Below, one piece after another: positions 51,239 to 60,386 of a stretch of DNA of 64,000 bases (its first letter is position 1; each line of letters starts with the position of its first letter). The DNA lies in contig CATLDC010000004.1 of the NCBI GenBank assembly GCA_949902595.1, positions 62,001-126,000 on the forward strand, in the 5' to 3' direction. Below the pieces are notes generated by a model. The model ran no database searches and was not told the DNA's origin. It saw nothing but the letters and a program-made list of their open reading frames with translations. The stretch is from an uncultured Candidatus Melainabacteria bacterium (GTDB taxonomy: Bacteria; Cyanobacteriota; Vampirovibrionia; Gastranaerophilales; Gastranaerophilaceae). A program made the position numbers and the translations under genes.

Positions 51239-51255
51239 TTTTATTTTGTTGTTTT

Positions 51256-53604
51256 TTAGAGTGACATGAATGACATAAATTTGTTTAGCATTGTTCCTGT
51301 GTTGATGTATACGCAGTAAGTATTTGTTTTGCTGTATGACTCACCAAGGATAAGGCCTGTAGAGTTAATGTCTTCACCGCCGCCTTTGCTAGCTGAATCA
51401 CCGGCTGAGCTTTCGTATTTGTATGTTGTTTGCCAGTAAGTGCTTGTTGTAGCGTGGCTTTGACCGTTTGCATCAACGTAAGAGAATGTGCAAGATTTGT
51501 CACTGCGTCCCTTGCTGCACTGTTGATCGCTCATTGCGTCAATTGCCGCTGTGTAGTAGTTTATTGTAGTTGCTACAGCCAGTTGAACTTTTGTTGCGTT
51601 ATATCCGGCTGCAATTAAATCGTTAGCAAAAGATGTTAATAAATTGCGTACAGATTCTTTAGCAGCGTTTTTACTGTCTTGCAAGCTGGAACCGCCGTTT
51701 CTGTGGAAAGAAGATAACATAGCTCTGTTGTTTCTGTTTGCAATTGCATCGCTTACGTATGCTCCGTTAATAAGTATGTTATTTTCACTGCTTAAGTTAG
51801 TTGCATCTTTCTGTTTGCAAACAACTTTGATTGTCTTAGCTTCGCCGACCTGTTCCCCGTCAACTGTTACGGTTACTTTGATTTCGTATGTGCTGTCAGT
51901 AGCAGGTGCTTTTATTGTAATTACACCATTTTCAACTGTAGCATTGCTGTTATTTGTCTTGTACTGTATTCTGTCTGGAGAGATTGGAGTGTTTCCGTTC
52001 TTGACATCAGCTCCAATGCTGAATGTGTTTGTTGTGTTCGGCAGAATAGAAATGCTGTCGCCAATACCGCTCCAGCCTCCTACTGTAAAGGTAGAGATGT
52101 CGCCGATTTCTAAGGCTTTTTCTTTGAGCTCTCCAATAACCTCATCAATCTGGCTTGGATACATTTTATTAATTGCTGTAGCGTAGTTTTCGCCATTGAA
52201 TGCAGTCTTGACAGCTTCTTTTATAAGAGTGCCTTTTGCGCTCAATGCTTTGCAGTACTGAATAGCTGCGTCACGCGTTTGTGCCAATGATTTGTCGTTA
52301 TCCGGCTCCTTCAATGCTGCCGCTGCAAGCTTGTCATACATTGTGTTCAAGTCTTCAAGGTTCATATCACCGAGCCCGTTTGGATAAAATTCTGCAATTC
52401 TGTTTTCAATTTGATTTACAGCCCAGTCAACAAGTTTTGATGCGTCAAATTCGCCGTTTGAGTCAAACTCGCCTGCTAGAGCTTTTTTGGTTGCCTGTTC
52501 CTGAATGTCTGCAAATACCTTCAAGTATCTGCCATCTTTTTGGATGATATCAGCTACTGAACCGCTAATGCGTGATGATACTGCGTCGTGCAATTCATCT
52601 CCAATCAAGGTGTTTTTTACACTGATTGTTGTTTCAATGTCCTTGAAAGATTTTGTTGCCTTAAATTCTTCAATGCCATAACCCTTGGCTGCTTCCAAAT
52701 CACCCTGCTTTGTATTTGCAACTGTGTTTGAAATGTATTCATTTATTGCTTTGTCATAAAGGTCGCTGTAGTTTGCATAGTCAGCTTCGTTCTTTAGCTC
52801 AGCAAGGTTTGTTTCAAGTGTCTTTTTAAGTATACATTGCTGCAAGTCGTTAAGCGCAGATTCTTCTGTTGCAGTGTAACCGTAATCTGATAAATCAACT
52901 GCATTGTCTTCTTTTAAACCTGCTGTTGCAAGGTAAGCATCTACGATTCCTGTTACTGTTTCTTTGATTGAAGCACCGTCTTCATCGCCAGTCAATGATT
53001 TGATGTATGTGTTTAACATTCCTTGAAGCGTGTTGTCTGAACCGTAAGCATATCCGTACTCGTTTACAATTTCTTTCATTGTAGAATTTAGGTATTCTAC
53101 TGCGCAGTAGTCTGCTGTTGCTTTATTCTGGATTCCTGGAGCAGCTTCTTCTAAGATAGCTGTCAGCTCATCAGGAGTCTTGCCATCTTTGATTGCTTTT
53201 TCAACAAGAGCTGAAAGTCCAGCTGATACAGAGCTTTTCCATTCAGAAGTTGAAGCAATAATTGTTGGGCAGGTAATCTGGGAATTAAATTCGTTGAATG
53301 TTTCGTACATCTTGATACGATTTTCCATTGCAGCCTGCTCGTTTTTATCAAGCGCGTTGTTGTTTTTTACATTGGTGCCCTTGATTTTTGTTGTGTTTTT
53401 ATTTGTATCAATAGTTTTCCAGAAACTGTTGATAAGGTCGTTTTTACCGGCATCGGTTGTTTCACCGTCCCATTCAAAGTTTGCTTCCATAAACTGACGA
53501 AACTCACTTTTTGTGATAGCACCGTCACCTGATTTGTCTGCTTTTGCAACCCAATCTTCCTGCTTTGCTAAAAATTGATAAACTCTTGATACATCGTTTG
53601 ACAT
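51256..53604 (-). CDS. Large EF-hand protein of unknown function
   Basis: 782 residues, acidic, without a signal peptide or membrane helix. EF-hand loops lie near the start: DKSGDGAITKSEF (about 23-35) and a degenerate DTNKNTT/NALDKNE pair. Residues 100-510 are helical with repeated GDE/DG-type turns. An Ig-like beta domain follows at about 540-615 (NNSNATVENGVITIKAP, YEIKVTVTVDG), then a Ser/Asn-rich C-terminal domain with a few Cys and Trp. AAGGAG precedes the ATG. A calcium-bound surface or secreted protein is inferred; no close family recognised. Confidence 0.8.
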   Translation of the reverse strand: MSNDVSRVYQFLAKQEDWVAKADKSGDGAITKSEFRQFMEANFEWDGETTDAGKNDLINSFWKTIDTNKNTTKIKGTNVKNNNALDKNEQAAMENRIKMYETFNEFNSQITCPTIIASTSEWKSSVSAGLSALVEKAIKDGKTPDELTAILEEAAPGIQNKATADYCAVEYLNSTMKEIVNEYGYAYGSDNTLQGMLNTYIKSLTGDEDGASIKETVTGIVDAYLATAGLKEDNAVDLSDYGYTATEESALNDLQQCILKKTLETNLAELKNEADYANYSDLYDKAINEYISNTVANTKQGDLEAAKGYGIEEFKATKSFKDIETTISVKNTLIGDELHDAVSSRISGSVADIIQKDGRYLKVFADIQEQATKKALAGEFDSNGEFDASKLVDWAVNQIENRIAEFYPNGLGDMNLEDLNTMYDKLAAAALKEPDNDKSLAQTRDAAIQYCKALSAKGTLIKEAVKTAFNGENYATAINKMYPSQIDEVIGELKEKALEIGDISTFTVGGWSGIGDSISILPNTTNTFSIGADVKNGNTPISPDRIQYKTNNSNATVENGVITIKAPATDSTYEIKVTVTVDGEQVGEAKTIKVVCKQKDATNLSSENNILINGAYVSDAIANRNNRAMLSSFHRNGGSSLQDSKNAAKESVRNLLTSFANDLIAAGYNATKVQLAVATTINYYTAAIDAMSDQQCSKGRSDKSCTFSYVDANGQSHATTSTYWQTTYKYESSAGDSASKGGGEDINSTGLILGESYSKTNTYCVYINTGTMLNKFMSFMSL

Positions 53605-53752
53605 TTATTTGCTCCTTTATAAATTTTTTTTCCCTATATGAGTATTTACGGCATAATTTTTAAAAACTTTAGGGCTTGGAGAAATTTTGTTACAAAAATT
53701 TACATTTTAAAATGTTATAATCATACTGTAATTTTTAAAAAGAGGAGAGCAA

Positions 53753-54412
53753 ATGTTAAAAAAAGGTTTTACAATAGCGGAACTATTGATTACGCTTGGT
53801 ATAGTGGGTGTTTTGGCAGCCATGACACTCCCGACACTTATGAATTTGAAGCCGGACGATACTAAAATTAAGTATATTAATATTTATAATTCTATTGCAA
53901 CTATTAATGAGGCCGTTCTGGAAGATTCTACTATCTACTGGGCGAAGTACTATACGTCAGATGACACCTCGGATTCAAGCCTGCTGGGCGAACCAATGTG
54001 CCTTGGACTTGCATGTACTGATAAACCGACAGTACTTCCTTACAGCAAAATGTCGTCCTGGTCTGCTTCTCAAAAGTATGCAAGAGTGCTTGTTCAGAAC
54101 TTGAGAGCTGATGAAGACACTCTATCCTGCAGCGGCAGCAAATGTACGTTTAATACTCTTGACGGCGTAAGCTGGGAAGTAACCTTCAATGCTTCTGCTG
54201 ATGAAGATGAAATTATTAAGATAAAGGTTGACTTGAACGGCACAGAAGGCCCTAACGCGACTTTTTCATCAAGCCAGAAAAAAACGGATCAGTTTACTTT
54301 CAATGTGAGCGCGTATGGTTCCGTTGAGCCAACTGATAAACTTGGCAAAGTTTACCTGAAAAACGCTGCTGATTCAACAACAGAAGACGAAGACAAGAAA
54401 GAAGCTGGCTAA
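53753..54412 (+). CDS. Type IV pilin-like protein
   Basis: 219 residues. Prepilin leader MLKKG|FTIAELLITLGIVGVLAAM with cleavage after Gly and Glu at +5, followed by the long N-terminal helix. The globular part has a disulfide-type pair (CLGLACTD, CSGSKC) and ends in an acidic, Lys-rich tail. It is a pseudopilin or pilin subunit and would work with PilT. AGAGGAGAG precedes the ATG. Convergent with the formyltransferase gene by one base. Confidence 0.9.
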   Translation: MLKKGFTIAELLITLGIVGVLAAMTLPTLMNLKPDDTKIKYINIYNSIATINEAVLEDSTIYWAKYYTSDDTSDSSLLGEPMCLGLACTDKPTVLPYSKMSSWSASQKYARVLVQNLRADEDTLSCSGSKCTFNTLDGVSWEVTFNASADEDEIIKIKVDLNGTEGPNATFSSSQKKTDQFTFNVSAYGSVEPTDKLGKVYLKNAADSTTEDEDKKEAG

Positions 54413-54413
54413 A

Positions 54414-55367
54414 TTATAATACCATGCCAGAATTTAGCTCACGCTTGATGTAATTTCCGGTAAACGGACGGTCAAACTTGTTGTATAGCGAGACCCTCAT
54501 CTTTAAAACTTTATTATTCCCGCACAGTATACCTATTGTGCGGGTTTTATAATCCGTACTTACAATTGTTCCGGCTTCCTCAAATGATGTTTCATTCGGA
54601 ATCACTTCTAACGAATGCACGTCAGGCGCAAGGCAAACAGAATTATGGTAAAAATAAGCCTCACACCAAGGATAACAGGCTCTTATAAGCGCACAGTTGG
54701 ATTCTGCACTTTCTGAAAAATCCAATTCCAAACCCTCCGGATGCGAGTAGTAGCTTGACTTGTCTTCTCTCTGCTGGAGCGGGATAATTATGTCTTCCCG
54801 AAGCGCACAGAGCAGCTCGCAAACAACCCCGCGCGCAGTTAAAACAGTGCGCTCTTTTAGAGTCTTACCAGTGTCAGAGGGGTAAATTTTAACTTCCTCC
54901 TGCGCTAGGATTGCGCCGGTGTCATACCCGTTATCCACAAGGTGGAATGTTATACCGCTTGTGCTCTCCTGATTCCTTATAGCCCAGAAATAAGGATTTG
55001 GGCCTCTGTATTTAGGTAGCAGAGAGGGATGAGCGTTTATTGAGGCGATTTTCGGGATATCATAAGTCTCTTTTGATATCTTCTCGCACCATGAGCCAAC
55101 AAGAATTATGTCCGGATTGAGTTTTAGAAGCGCTTTTCTAAATTCCGGACTGTTTACGCTTCTGGCTTCGATTTCCGGAAGGTTGTAGCTTTTTATATAG
55201 TTATGCTCCAGAGACGGGTTAAAAATGTCTTTGAGGCGCCTTAGAATGGGCGGATATTTTATCATTTCCTTGCGAAACACACCAGCGATTTCGCAGTTTG
55301 CATCAAGCGCCCCTGCAATAAGATTGGTAAACATTTCTCCATAGCCGATTATAACTACTTTAAGCAT
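54414..55367 (-). CDS. Formyltransferase-family protein (Fmt-like)
   Basis: 317 residues. Formyltransferase core: LNPDIILVGSWCEKI, INAHPSLLPKYRGPNPYFWAI (Asn and His of the active site) and DNGYDTGAILAQEEV (catalytic Asp), then a C-terminal OB-like region. Wording GPNPYFWAI and sequence around it differ from standard methionyl-tRNA formyltransferase, so a sugar- or nucleotide-formyl transferase is also possible. It overlaps ribF by 13 bases. Confidence 0.75.
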   Translation of the reverse strand: MLKVVIIGYGEMFTNLIAGALDANCEIAGVFRKEMIKYPPILRRLKDIFNPSLEHNYIKSYNLPEIEARSVNSPEFRKALLKLNPDIILVGSWCEKISKETYDIPKIASINAHPSLLPKYRGPNPYFWAIRNQESTSGITFHLVDNGYDTGAILAQEEVKIYPSDTGKTLKERTVLTARGVVCELLCALREDIIIPLQQREDKSSYYSHPEGLELDFSESAESNCALIRACYPWCEAYFYHNSVCLAPDVHSLEVIPNETSFEEAGTIVSTDYKTRTIGILCGNNKVLKMRVSLYNKFDRPFTGNYIKRELNSGMVL

Positions 55368-56194
55368 GCCTCAATATCCTTATTAATCTGTTGTTTTAAT
55401 TCATTAAGCCCGCTGAATTTCTTTTCCGGCCGAATATGTTTTAATACTTCAAACCTCAGGTTCTTGCCGTACAAGTCGCCTTCAAAATCCAGGATATGCA
55501 CTTCTGCAACCGGAGTCAAAGTGTTGTTTACGGTTGGCTTCATTCCCCAGTTGAGAAGCCCTGTTTTGTCTCCCAGCCGGACTTTGTAGACTCCGTAAGG
55601 GATTCTTATAATTTCAGAGGGGTATTCTATATTTGCAGTCGGGAACCCGATTGTGCGTCCTATTTGGGCTCCGTGAACCACTTCACCTTCTAATATAAAA
55701 TTGCTTCCGAGCATGCTGTTGGCTTTTTCAATTCCGCCTGATTTGAGATGCCCTTTTATTGCTGTGGAGCTTACAACTTCGCCTTCAAAGGTTTGTTCAG
55801 GTGTGCAAATGTATTTGTAGCCGTATTTTTCCTGATTTCTGGTGAGAAATTCCGGATTTCCGCCCTTTTGGCGGCCAAAAGTATGGTTAAACCCTGTTGA
55901 GATTGAGACCGGAGCAAATTTTTGGATAATAAATTCCAGATACTCTTCTGCGCTCATGTTTGCAATCCTGCTAAAATCAAGTTCAATGATTTCGGTGACA
56001 CCGAGTGATTTGATTTTTTCTATGGAGTCATGGCGCGAGAGTATGTACTCGTATGGTTTGTCAAAATACTTTGCGGGTGATTCTTTGAAGGTTATTAAGG
56101 TACAATTTTTTGAGATATCAAGTGCAGATTGTATCACAGCCTGATGTGCAATATGCACGCCGTCAAAAAAACCTAAAACTAAACTCTTTTTCAT
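55355..56194 (-). CDS. ribF: Bifunctional riboflavin kinase/FAD synthetase
   Basis: 279 residues. The FAD synthetase part opens at once with LGFFDGVHIAHQAV and has GFNHTFGRQKGG and STAIKGHLKSG. The kinase part contains GRTIGFPTANIEYP and NWGMKPTVNNT. It makes FMN and FAD from riboflavin. The N-terminus is about ten residues shorter than usual. Coupled with the formyltransferase gene downstream. Confidence 0.93.
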   Translation of the reverse strand: MKKSLVLGFFDGVHIAHQAVIQSALDISKNCTLITFKESPAKYFDKPYEYILSRHDSIEKIKSLGVTEIIELDFSRIANMSAEEYLEFIIQKFAPVSISTGFNHTFGRQKGGNPEFLTRNQEKYGYKYICTPEQTFEGEVVSSTAIKGHLKSGGIEKANSMLGSNFILEGEVVHGAQIGRTIGFPTANIEYPSEIIRIPYGVYKVRLGDKTGLLNWGMKPTVNNTLTPVAEVHILDFEGDLYGKNLRFEVLKHIRPEKKFSGLNELKQQINKDIEACLK

Positions 56195-56199
56195 AAAAC

Positions 56200-56442
56200 T
56201 TAAGCAATTACATTGAGCTTGCCGCCCAGAATCTGTTTATGGCAGAAATTTTGCCATTCATTAATGTTGTCAAAAACAACAGGAAGCTTTTCAGCTGGTA
56301 CAGCCTTTTTGCTGGTATAAGGGGTTAAGGAATTAAATGCTGTATCTCCAATTGTTTCGTTACTCCGGCTATTGTAAAAAGGCATATTATTGCTCATATT
56401 GTAGCCATTAGTGTTTTTTACAGAGATTGCAGAAACTAACAT
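56200..56442 (-). CDS. Small unknown protein, Asn-rich start
   Basis: 80 residues, no signal peptide. MLVSAISVKNTNGYNMSNNMPFYNSRSNE has a polar, Asn-rich lead with MPFYN, somewhat like the Pro-Phe-Gly starts elsewhere but without the Gly. I chose the ATG at 56442, five bases after AAGGGG, over the GTG at 56448. It lies five bases upstream of ribF on the same strand and may be co-transcribed. Function unknown. Confidence 0.6.
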   Translation of the reverse strand: MLVSAISVKNTNGYNMSNNMPFYNSRSNETIGDTAFNSLTPYTSKKAVPAEKLPVVFDNINEWQNFCHKQILGGKLNVIA

Positions 56443-56523
56443 AGTCACCCCTTTCGTATTAAAAATTTTACCACACTATTTTTTTTTGCGCAATAACTTT
56501 ATCGGGTAATTTTGGCATGTTCA

Positions 56524-56532
56524 TGCTAAAAT
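56524..56532 (+). promoter_or_regulatory. Extended -10 box of proS
   Basis: TGCTAAAAT as at rsgA and the RgpF-like gene, but here 30 bases before the ATG, which has an AGGGGA ribosome site. It shows that the same promoter form also makes normal, leadered messages. Confidence 0.5.
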
Positions 56533-56562
56533 CTTTTTGTTAAACATAGGGGAATGCAAATT

Positions 56563-58302
56563 ATGAAAATGTCAAAATTGTTTGTTCAGACTTTGAGAGA
56601 ATTTCCGTCAGATGCGGAAGTTATTTCTCATAAAATGCTTGTAAGAGCAGGCTATATCAGAAAACTCACCAGCGGGGTGTATAACTACCTTCCGCTAATG
56701 TGGAGAGTTTTGAAGAAAGTTGAAAACATTGTAAGAGAAGAAATGGATTCAGCAGGAGCGCAGGAACTTCTCATGCCGTTTGTACAGCCAAAAGAACTCT
56801 GGGAAGAATCAGGACGCTGGGAAGTATACGGCAAAGAACTCATGCGCTTGAGAGACAGACACAACCGCGAGATGTGCCTTGGACCAACACATGAAGAAAT
56901 CATTACATCAATCGCACGTGACGGCTTGAAGTCTTACAAACAATTGCCAGTGAATCTTTACCAGATTCAATCAAAATTCCGTGACGAAGTTAGACCGCGC
57001 TTCGGACTTTTAAGAGGTCGTGAGTTTATCATGAAAGACGCTTACTCTTTTGACACAAACCAGGAAGGGCTTGAAAAAGAGTACGAAAACATGGCAAAGG
57101 CTTACACAAGAATCTTCAAACGCTGCGGACTTAATACAAAAATGGTGCAGTCTGATTCAGGTGCAATCGGCGGAAGCGTGAGCCACGAGTTTATGGTAAT
57201 CACAGACACTGACGCAGGTGAAAACGACGTGTTCTACTGCGAATGCGATTATTCTGCAAACTCTAACCATGCTATATCAAAACTTCCGGAGGCTAAGATT
57301 GTTGGTGACTGGGCAAAATCTGAAATCGTTGACACGCCTTCAACCCACTCAATCGAGGAGTTGTGCGCATTCTTAAACATTCCGGCAAGCCTTATTGTTA
57401 AGACCCTTGTTTACATTGTTGATAAAAAGCCGGTGCTTGCACTTATCAGAGGAGACAAGGCTGTTGAAGAGACAAAACTAATGAACGCAGTTGGCGGAAT
57501 CGATATCAGAATCGCAACAGCGGGTGAAATCGAAGAGATGATGTCACTCAACGGATTCGATTCGGAAAAAGGATTCATCGGGCCAAACGGCTTGAAGGAG
57601 TATAATGGATTCCCTGTTACGGTTGTTGCTGATGAAACAGTTAAGGCCATGAAAAACTTCGTAATCGGGGTTAACAAGAAAGATGTTCACATGGTTGGTG
57701 CAAACTGGGGCGCAGACGTTCAGCTTCCTGAAATAGTTACTGATATCAGACTTGTTGAAGCTGGCGAGCTCTGTCCTGAATGCGGAAAACCGCTCAAGGT
57801 AACACGCGGGATTGAAGTCGGAAACATCTTCCAGCTCGGTACAAAGTATTCAAAACCAATGAACGCTGTGTTTACTGATGTGGATGGCAAGACAAAGCCT
57901 TATGTTATGGGCTGCTACGGTATCGGGATTTCAAGAACAGCAGCAGCTGCTGTTGAAGCGCACTATGATGAAAAGGGTATCAAGTGGCCGCTTGCAATTG
58001 CGCCTTACCACGCAATCGTTATTCCAGTAAGCGTAAAAGACGAGCTTCAGATGAAGGTTGCAAAAGATATTTACGAAACACTTAAGAAGCACGGTGTTGA
58101 GGCTGTTATTGATGACCGTGACGAGCGTCCGGGTGTTAAGTTTAAAGACGCTGACTTAATCGGATTCCCGTACAGAATTACTGTTGGTAAAACAATCACA
58201 GACGGGCTTGTTGAGTTCAAAGTAAGAGCAACAGAAGAAATGTCTAACATCAAGCCGGAAGAAGCTGCTGAGATCGTTGTAACAGCTGTACACAATTTAT
58301 AA
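56563..58302 (+). CDS. proS: Prolyl-tRNA synthetase, bacterial type
   Basis: 579 residues. Class II synthetase: AGYIRKLTSGVYNYLPL (motif 1 side), LGPTHEEIIT, RFGLLRGREFIMKDAYSF (motif 2), an editing insertion at about 235-385, and GCYGIGISRTAAAAVEAH (motif 3), then an anticodon-binding domain (HAIVIPVS, DDRDERPGVKFKDADLIG). It charges tRNA-Pro and edits mischarged alanine. I moved the start to 56563, since the ATG at 56554 touches the ribosome site. glmU follows by 12 bases. Confidence 0.97.
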   Translation: MKMSKLFVQTLREFPSDAEVISHKMLVRAGYIRKLTSGVYNYLPLMWRVLKKVENIVREEMDSAGAQELLMPFVQPKELWEESGRWEVYGKELMRLRDRHNREMCLGPTHEEIITSIARDGLKSYKQLPVNLYQIQSKFRDEVRPRFGLLRGREFIMKDAYSFDTNQEGLEKEYENMAKAYTRIFKRCGLNTKMVQSDSGAIGGSVSHEFMVITDTDAGENDVFYCECDYSANSNHAISKLPEAKIVGDWAKSEIVDTPSTHSIEELCAFLNIPASLIVKTLVYIVDKKPVLALIRGDKAVEETKLMNAVGGIDIRIATAGEIEEMMSLNGFDSEKGFIGPNGLKEYNGFPVTVVADETVKAMKNFVIGVNKKDVHMVGANWGADVQLPEIVTDIRLVEAGELCPECGKPLKVTRGIEVGNIFQLGTKYSKPMNAVFTDVDGKTKPYVMGCYGIGISRTAAAAVEAHYDEKGIKWPLAIAPYHAIVIPVSVKDELQMKVAKDIYETLKKHGVEAVIDDRDERPGVKFKDADLIGFPYRITVGKTITDGLVEFKVRATEEMSNIKPEEAAEIVVTAVHNL

Positions 58303-58314
58303 GGACAGATAAGA

Positions 58315-59586
58315 ATGGTTAAATCTATAATTTTGGCTGCCGGAAAAGGCACAAGGATGAAGTCAGAGACTCCAAAGGTTTTGCATACGATTTTTGACAA
58401 GACTCTTGTGGGGTACATAATTGACGCGGTTAATGACACGGGCATAGCTGATGAAAACATTGTTATTGTCGGTCATCAGGCAGAAAGAGTGGAAGAATAC
58501 ATCAATCAGAATTATTCTAACGCAAAGTGCGTTCAGCAGTCTCCCCAGCTTGGAACAGGGCATGCTGCAAGCATGGCGCTTCCTTGTCTGAAAGACTTTG
58601 ACGGGGAAGTTATTATCCTGAATGGCGATATTCCGCTCATCACATCAGAAACACTCAAAGACTTCGTGGAATTTCACAGAGCTAACAAATCTGACTTGAC
58701 TGTTTTGAGTGCGCTTTTTGATAACCCTGCAACATACGGCAGAATCATAAGAAACGCTGACGGCTCTTTAAATTCAATCGTAGAAGAAAAGGACGCCACT
58801 GCTGAACAAAAGGCTGTAAAAGAAATCAACGCCGGAATTTATTGCCTCAATTGGTCAAAGATAAAATCCGCTTTTGGTGCGTTAAAAAGCAGCAATGCGC
58901 AGGGCGAGTACTATTTAACTGATATTGTTAAGTGGGGCAATGAGCAAAAACTGTCTGTAAATGCTTTTATTCTCAAAAACAATGAAGAGATTTTCGGTAT
59001 TAATTCAAAATCTAATCTTGCAGAAGCTGCAAGGCTTATGAATGATAGAACAATCAAAAAGCATTTGGATAACGGGGTTATGATTATCGACCCGCTCACA
59101 ACCTGGATTAGTCCGGAAACAGAAATCGAAGCTGACACAGTGATTTATCCTTCCTGCTACATAAACGGCAAGAACAAAATCGGCAGAAACTGCAAAATCG
59201 GGCCGTTTGCGCACCTTAGAGGGGATGTTATTTTAGAAGACAACGTTAAAATCGGGAATTTTGTTGAGGTCAAAAAGACAACAATCAAGTCTCACACAAA
59301 CGCATGCCACCTGACTTATCTGGGTGACAGTGAAATCGGTTCTAATGTTAACATTGGCGCTGGAACGATTACAGCGAACTACAACCCGCTCACAAAGGTT
59401 AAGAGTAAAACAATCATAAAAGACAATGTTAAAATAGGCTCAAACTCTGTACTTGTGGCACCTGTAACAATTGAAGAGGGTGCAAATGTGGGAGCAGTTG
59501 GAGTTATTACGAAAAATATTCCGGCGTGGGCGCTTGCAATAACAAGGGCACCGTTGAGGGTGTTGGAAAACTGGGTGAAGAAATAA
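58315..59586 (+). CDS. glmU: Bifunctional GlmU (UDP-GlcNAc pyrophosphorylase / GlcN-1-P acetyltransferase)
   Basis: 423 residues. The uridyltransferase half begins SIILAAGKGTRMKS, with LGTGHAASMA, LNGDIPLI and EINAGIYCLN. The left-handed beta-helix acetyltransferase half has GRNCKIGPFAHLRG, HLTYLGDSEIGSNVNIGAGTITANYN and NSVLVAPVTIEEGA. It makes UDP-GlcNAc for wall and LPS. It is about 30 residues shorter than usual, mostly at the C-terminal end. Strong terminator follows. Confidence 0.96.
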   Translation: MVKSIILAAGKGTRMKSETPKVLHTIFDKTLVGYIIDAVNDTGIADENIVIVGHQAERVEEYINQNYSNAKCVQQSPQLGTGHAASMALPCLKDFDGEVIILNGDIPLITSETLKDFVEFHRANKSDLTVLSALFDNPATYGRIIRNADGSLNSIVEEKDATAEQKAVKEINAGIYCLNWSKIKSAFGALKSSNAQGEYYLTDIVKWGNEQKLSVNAFILKNNEEIFGINSKSNLAEAARLMNDRTIKKHLDNGVMIIDPLTTWISPETEIEADTVIYPSCYINGKNKIGRNCKIGPFAHLRGDVILEDNVKIGNFVEVKKTTIKSHTNACHLTYLGDSEIGSNVNIGAGTITANYNPLTKVKSKTIIKDNVKIGSNSVLVAPVTIEEGANVGAVGVITKNIPAWALAITRAPLRVLENWVKK

Positions 59587-59614
59587 AAAAGCGGCTTTTA
59601 AAAGCCGCTTTTTT
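59585..59614. terminator. Bidirectional terminator
   Basis: AAAAAAGCGGCTTTT followed directly by its complement AAAAGCCGCTTTTTT. It ends glmU and the convergent glycosyltransferase gene. Confidence 0.9.
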
Positions 59615-59615
59615 A

Positions 59616-60299
59616 TTAATCAGTAAACCTGTATTTAATCAAAGTCCAAATCGCCTGCAAACCATCTCTCCATCCGATTTTCTTACCTTCGCTTACGCTT
59701 CTTGCGTTGTATGAAATAGGCACTTCCTGATAGCGTGCGTTTTTCTTGAGGATTTTGGCTGTGATTTCCGGCTCAAAATCAAACCGGTTGGATTTTATTG
59801 AAATCCCTCTGATAAAGTCCGCTCTGAAAGCTTTGTAGCATGTTTCCATATCTGTTAAGTAAGTTTGATAAAGAATACGGGTCATGAATGTGAGCGTGAT
59901 ATTTGCAAGGTAGCTTAGCATGAGGAAGCTTCCGGTGTTTCTGCTGTCAGCAAGGCGGGAGCCGTAAACAACGTCGGCCTGATTTGTTTTGATAAGGTTT
60001 ACAAGCGGCTTGTAGTCTTTCGGGTTGTACTCCAAATCTGCGTCCTGAATAATTATTATATCGCCTGTTGCAGCCTGAAATCCGGTTCTTAGAGCTGCTC
60101 CTTTACCCATGTTGCGCTGGTGGTAGATGACTTTGTAAGGGAGTGATTTGTAAAGCTCTTTTGTGCCGTCTGTCGAGTAGTCGTCTATCAGAATGATTTC
60201 TTTTTCCATATCAAAATCCACTGCCTCAACCTGTTTCAGGATTTCCAGCAAAGAGTCCTTCTCATTGTAGACTGGTATCAAAATAGTTAATTTATTCAT
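59616..60299 (-). CDS. GT2 glycosyltransferase, dolichol-phosphate mannosyltransferase-like
   Basis: 227 residues. LTILIPVYNEKDSLLEIL, EIILIDDYSTDGT and IIIIQDADLEYNP (DxD metal site), then DMETCYKAFRADFIRGI. This pattern is that of polyprenyl-phosphate sugar transferases without the C-terminal membrane part. It transfers a sugar to a lipid carrier, in keeping with uppS and the glycosyltransferase operon. I moved the start from 60323 to the ATG at 60299, after GGGGAG. Confidence 0.88.
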   Translation of the reverse strand: MNKLTILIPVYNEKDSLLEILKQVEAVDFDMEKEIILIDDYSTDGTKELYKSLPYKVIYHQRNMGKGAALRTGFQAATGDIIIIQDADLEYNPKDYKPLVNLIKTNQADVVYGSRLADSRNTGSFLMLSYLANITLTFMTRILYQTYLTDMETCYKAFRADFIRGISIKSNRFDFEPEITAKILKKNARYQEVPISYNARSVSEGKKIGWRDGLQAIWTLIKYRFTD

Positions 60300-60386
60300 A
60301 TCTCCCCTTTCAGCGTAGCACACTTGGACAAAATTGTTATTTTATTATATTATATAATAAACCTGTGGAATTTTAGAGAGAGAAGA

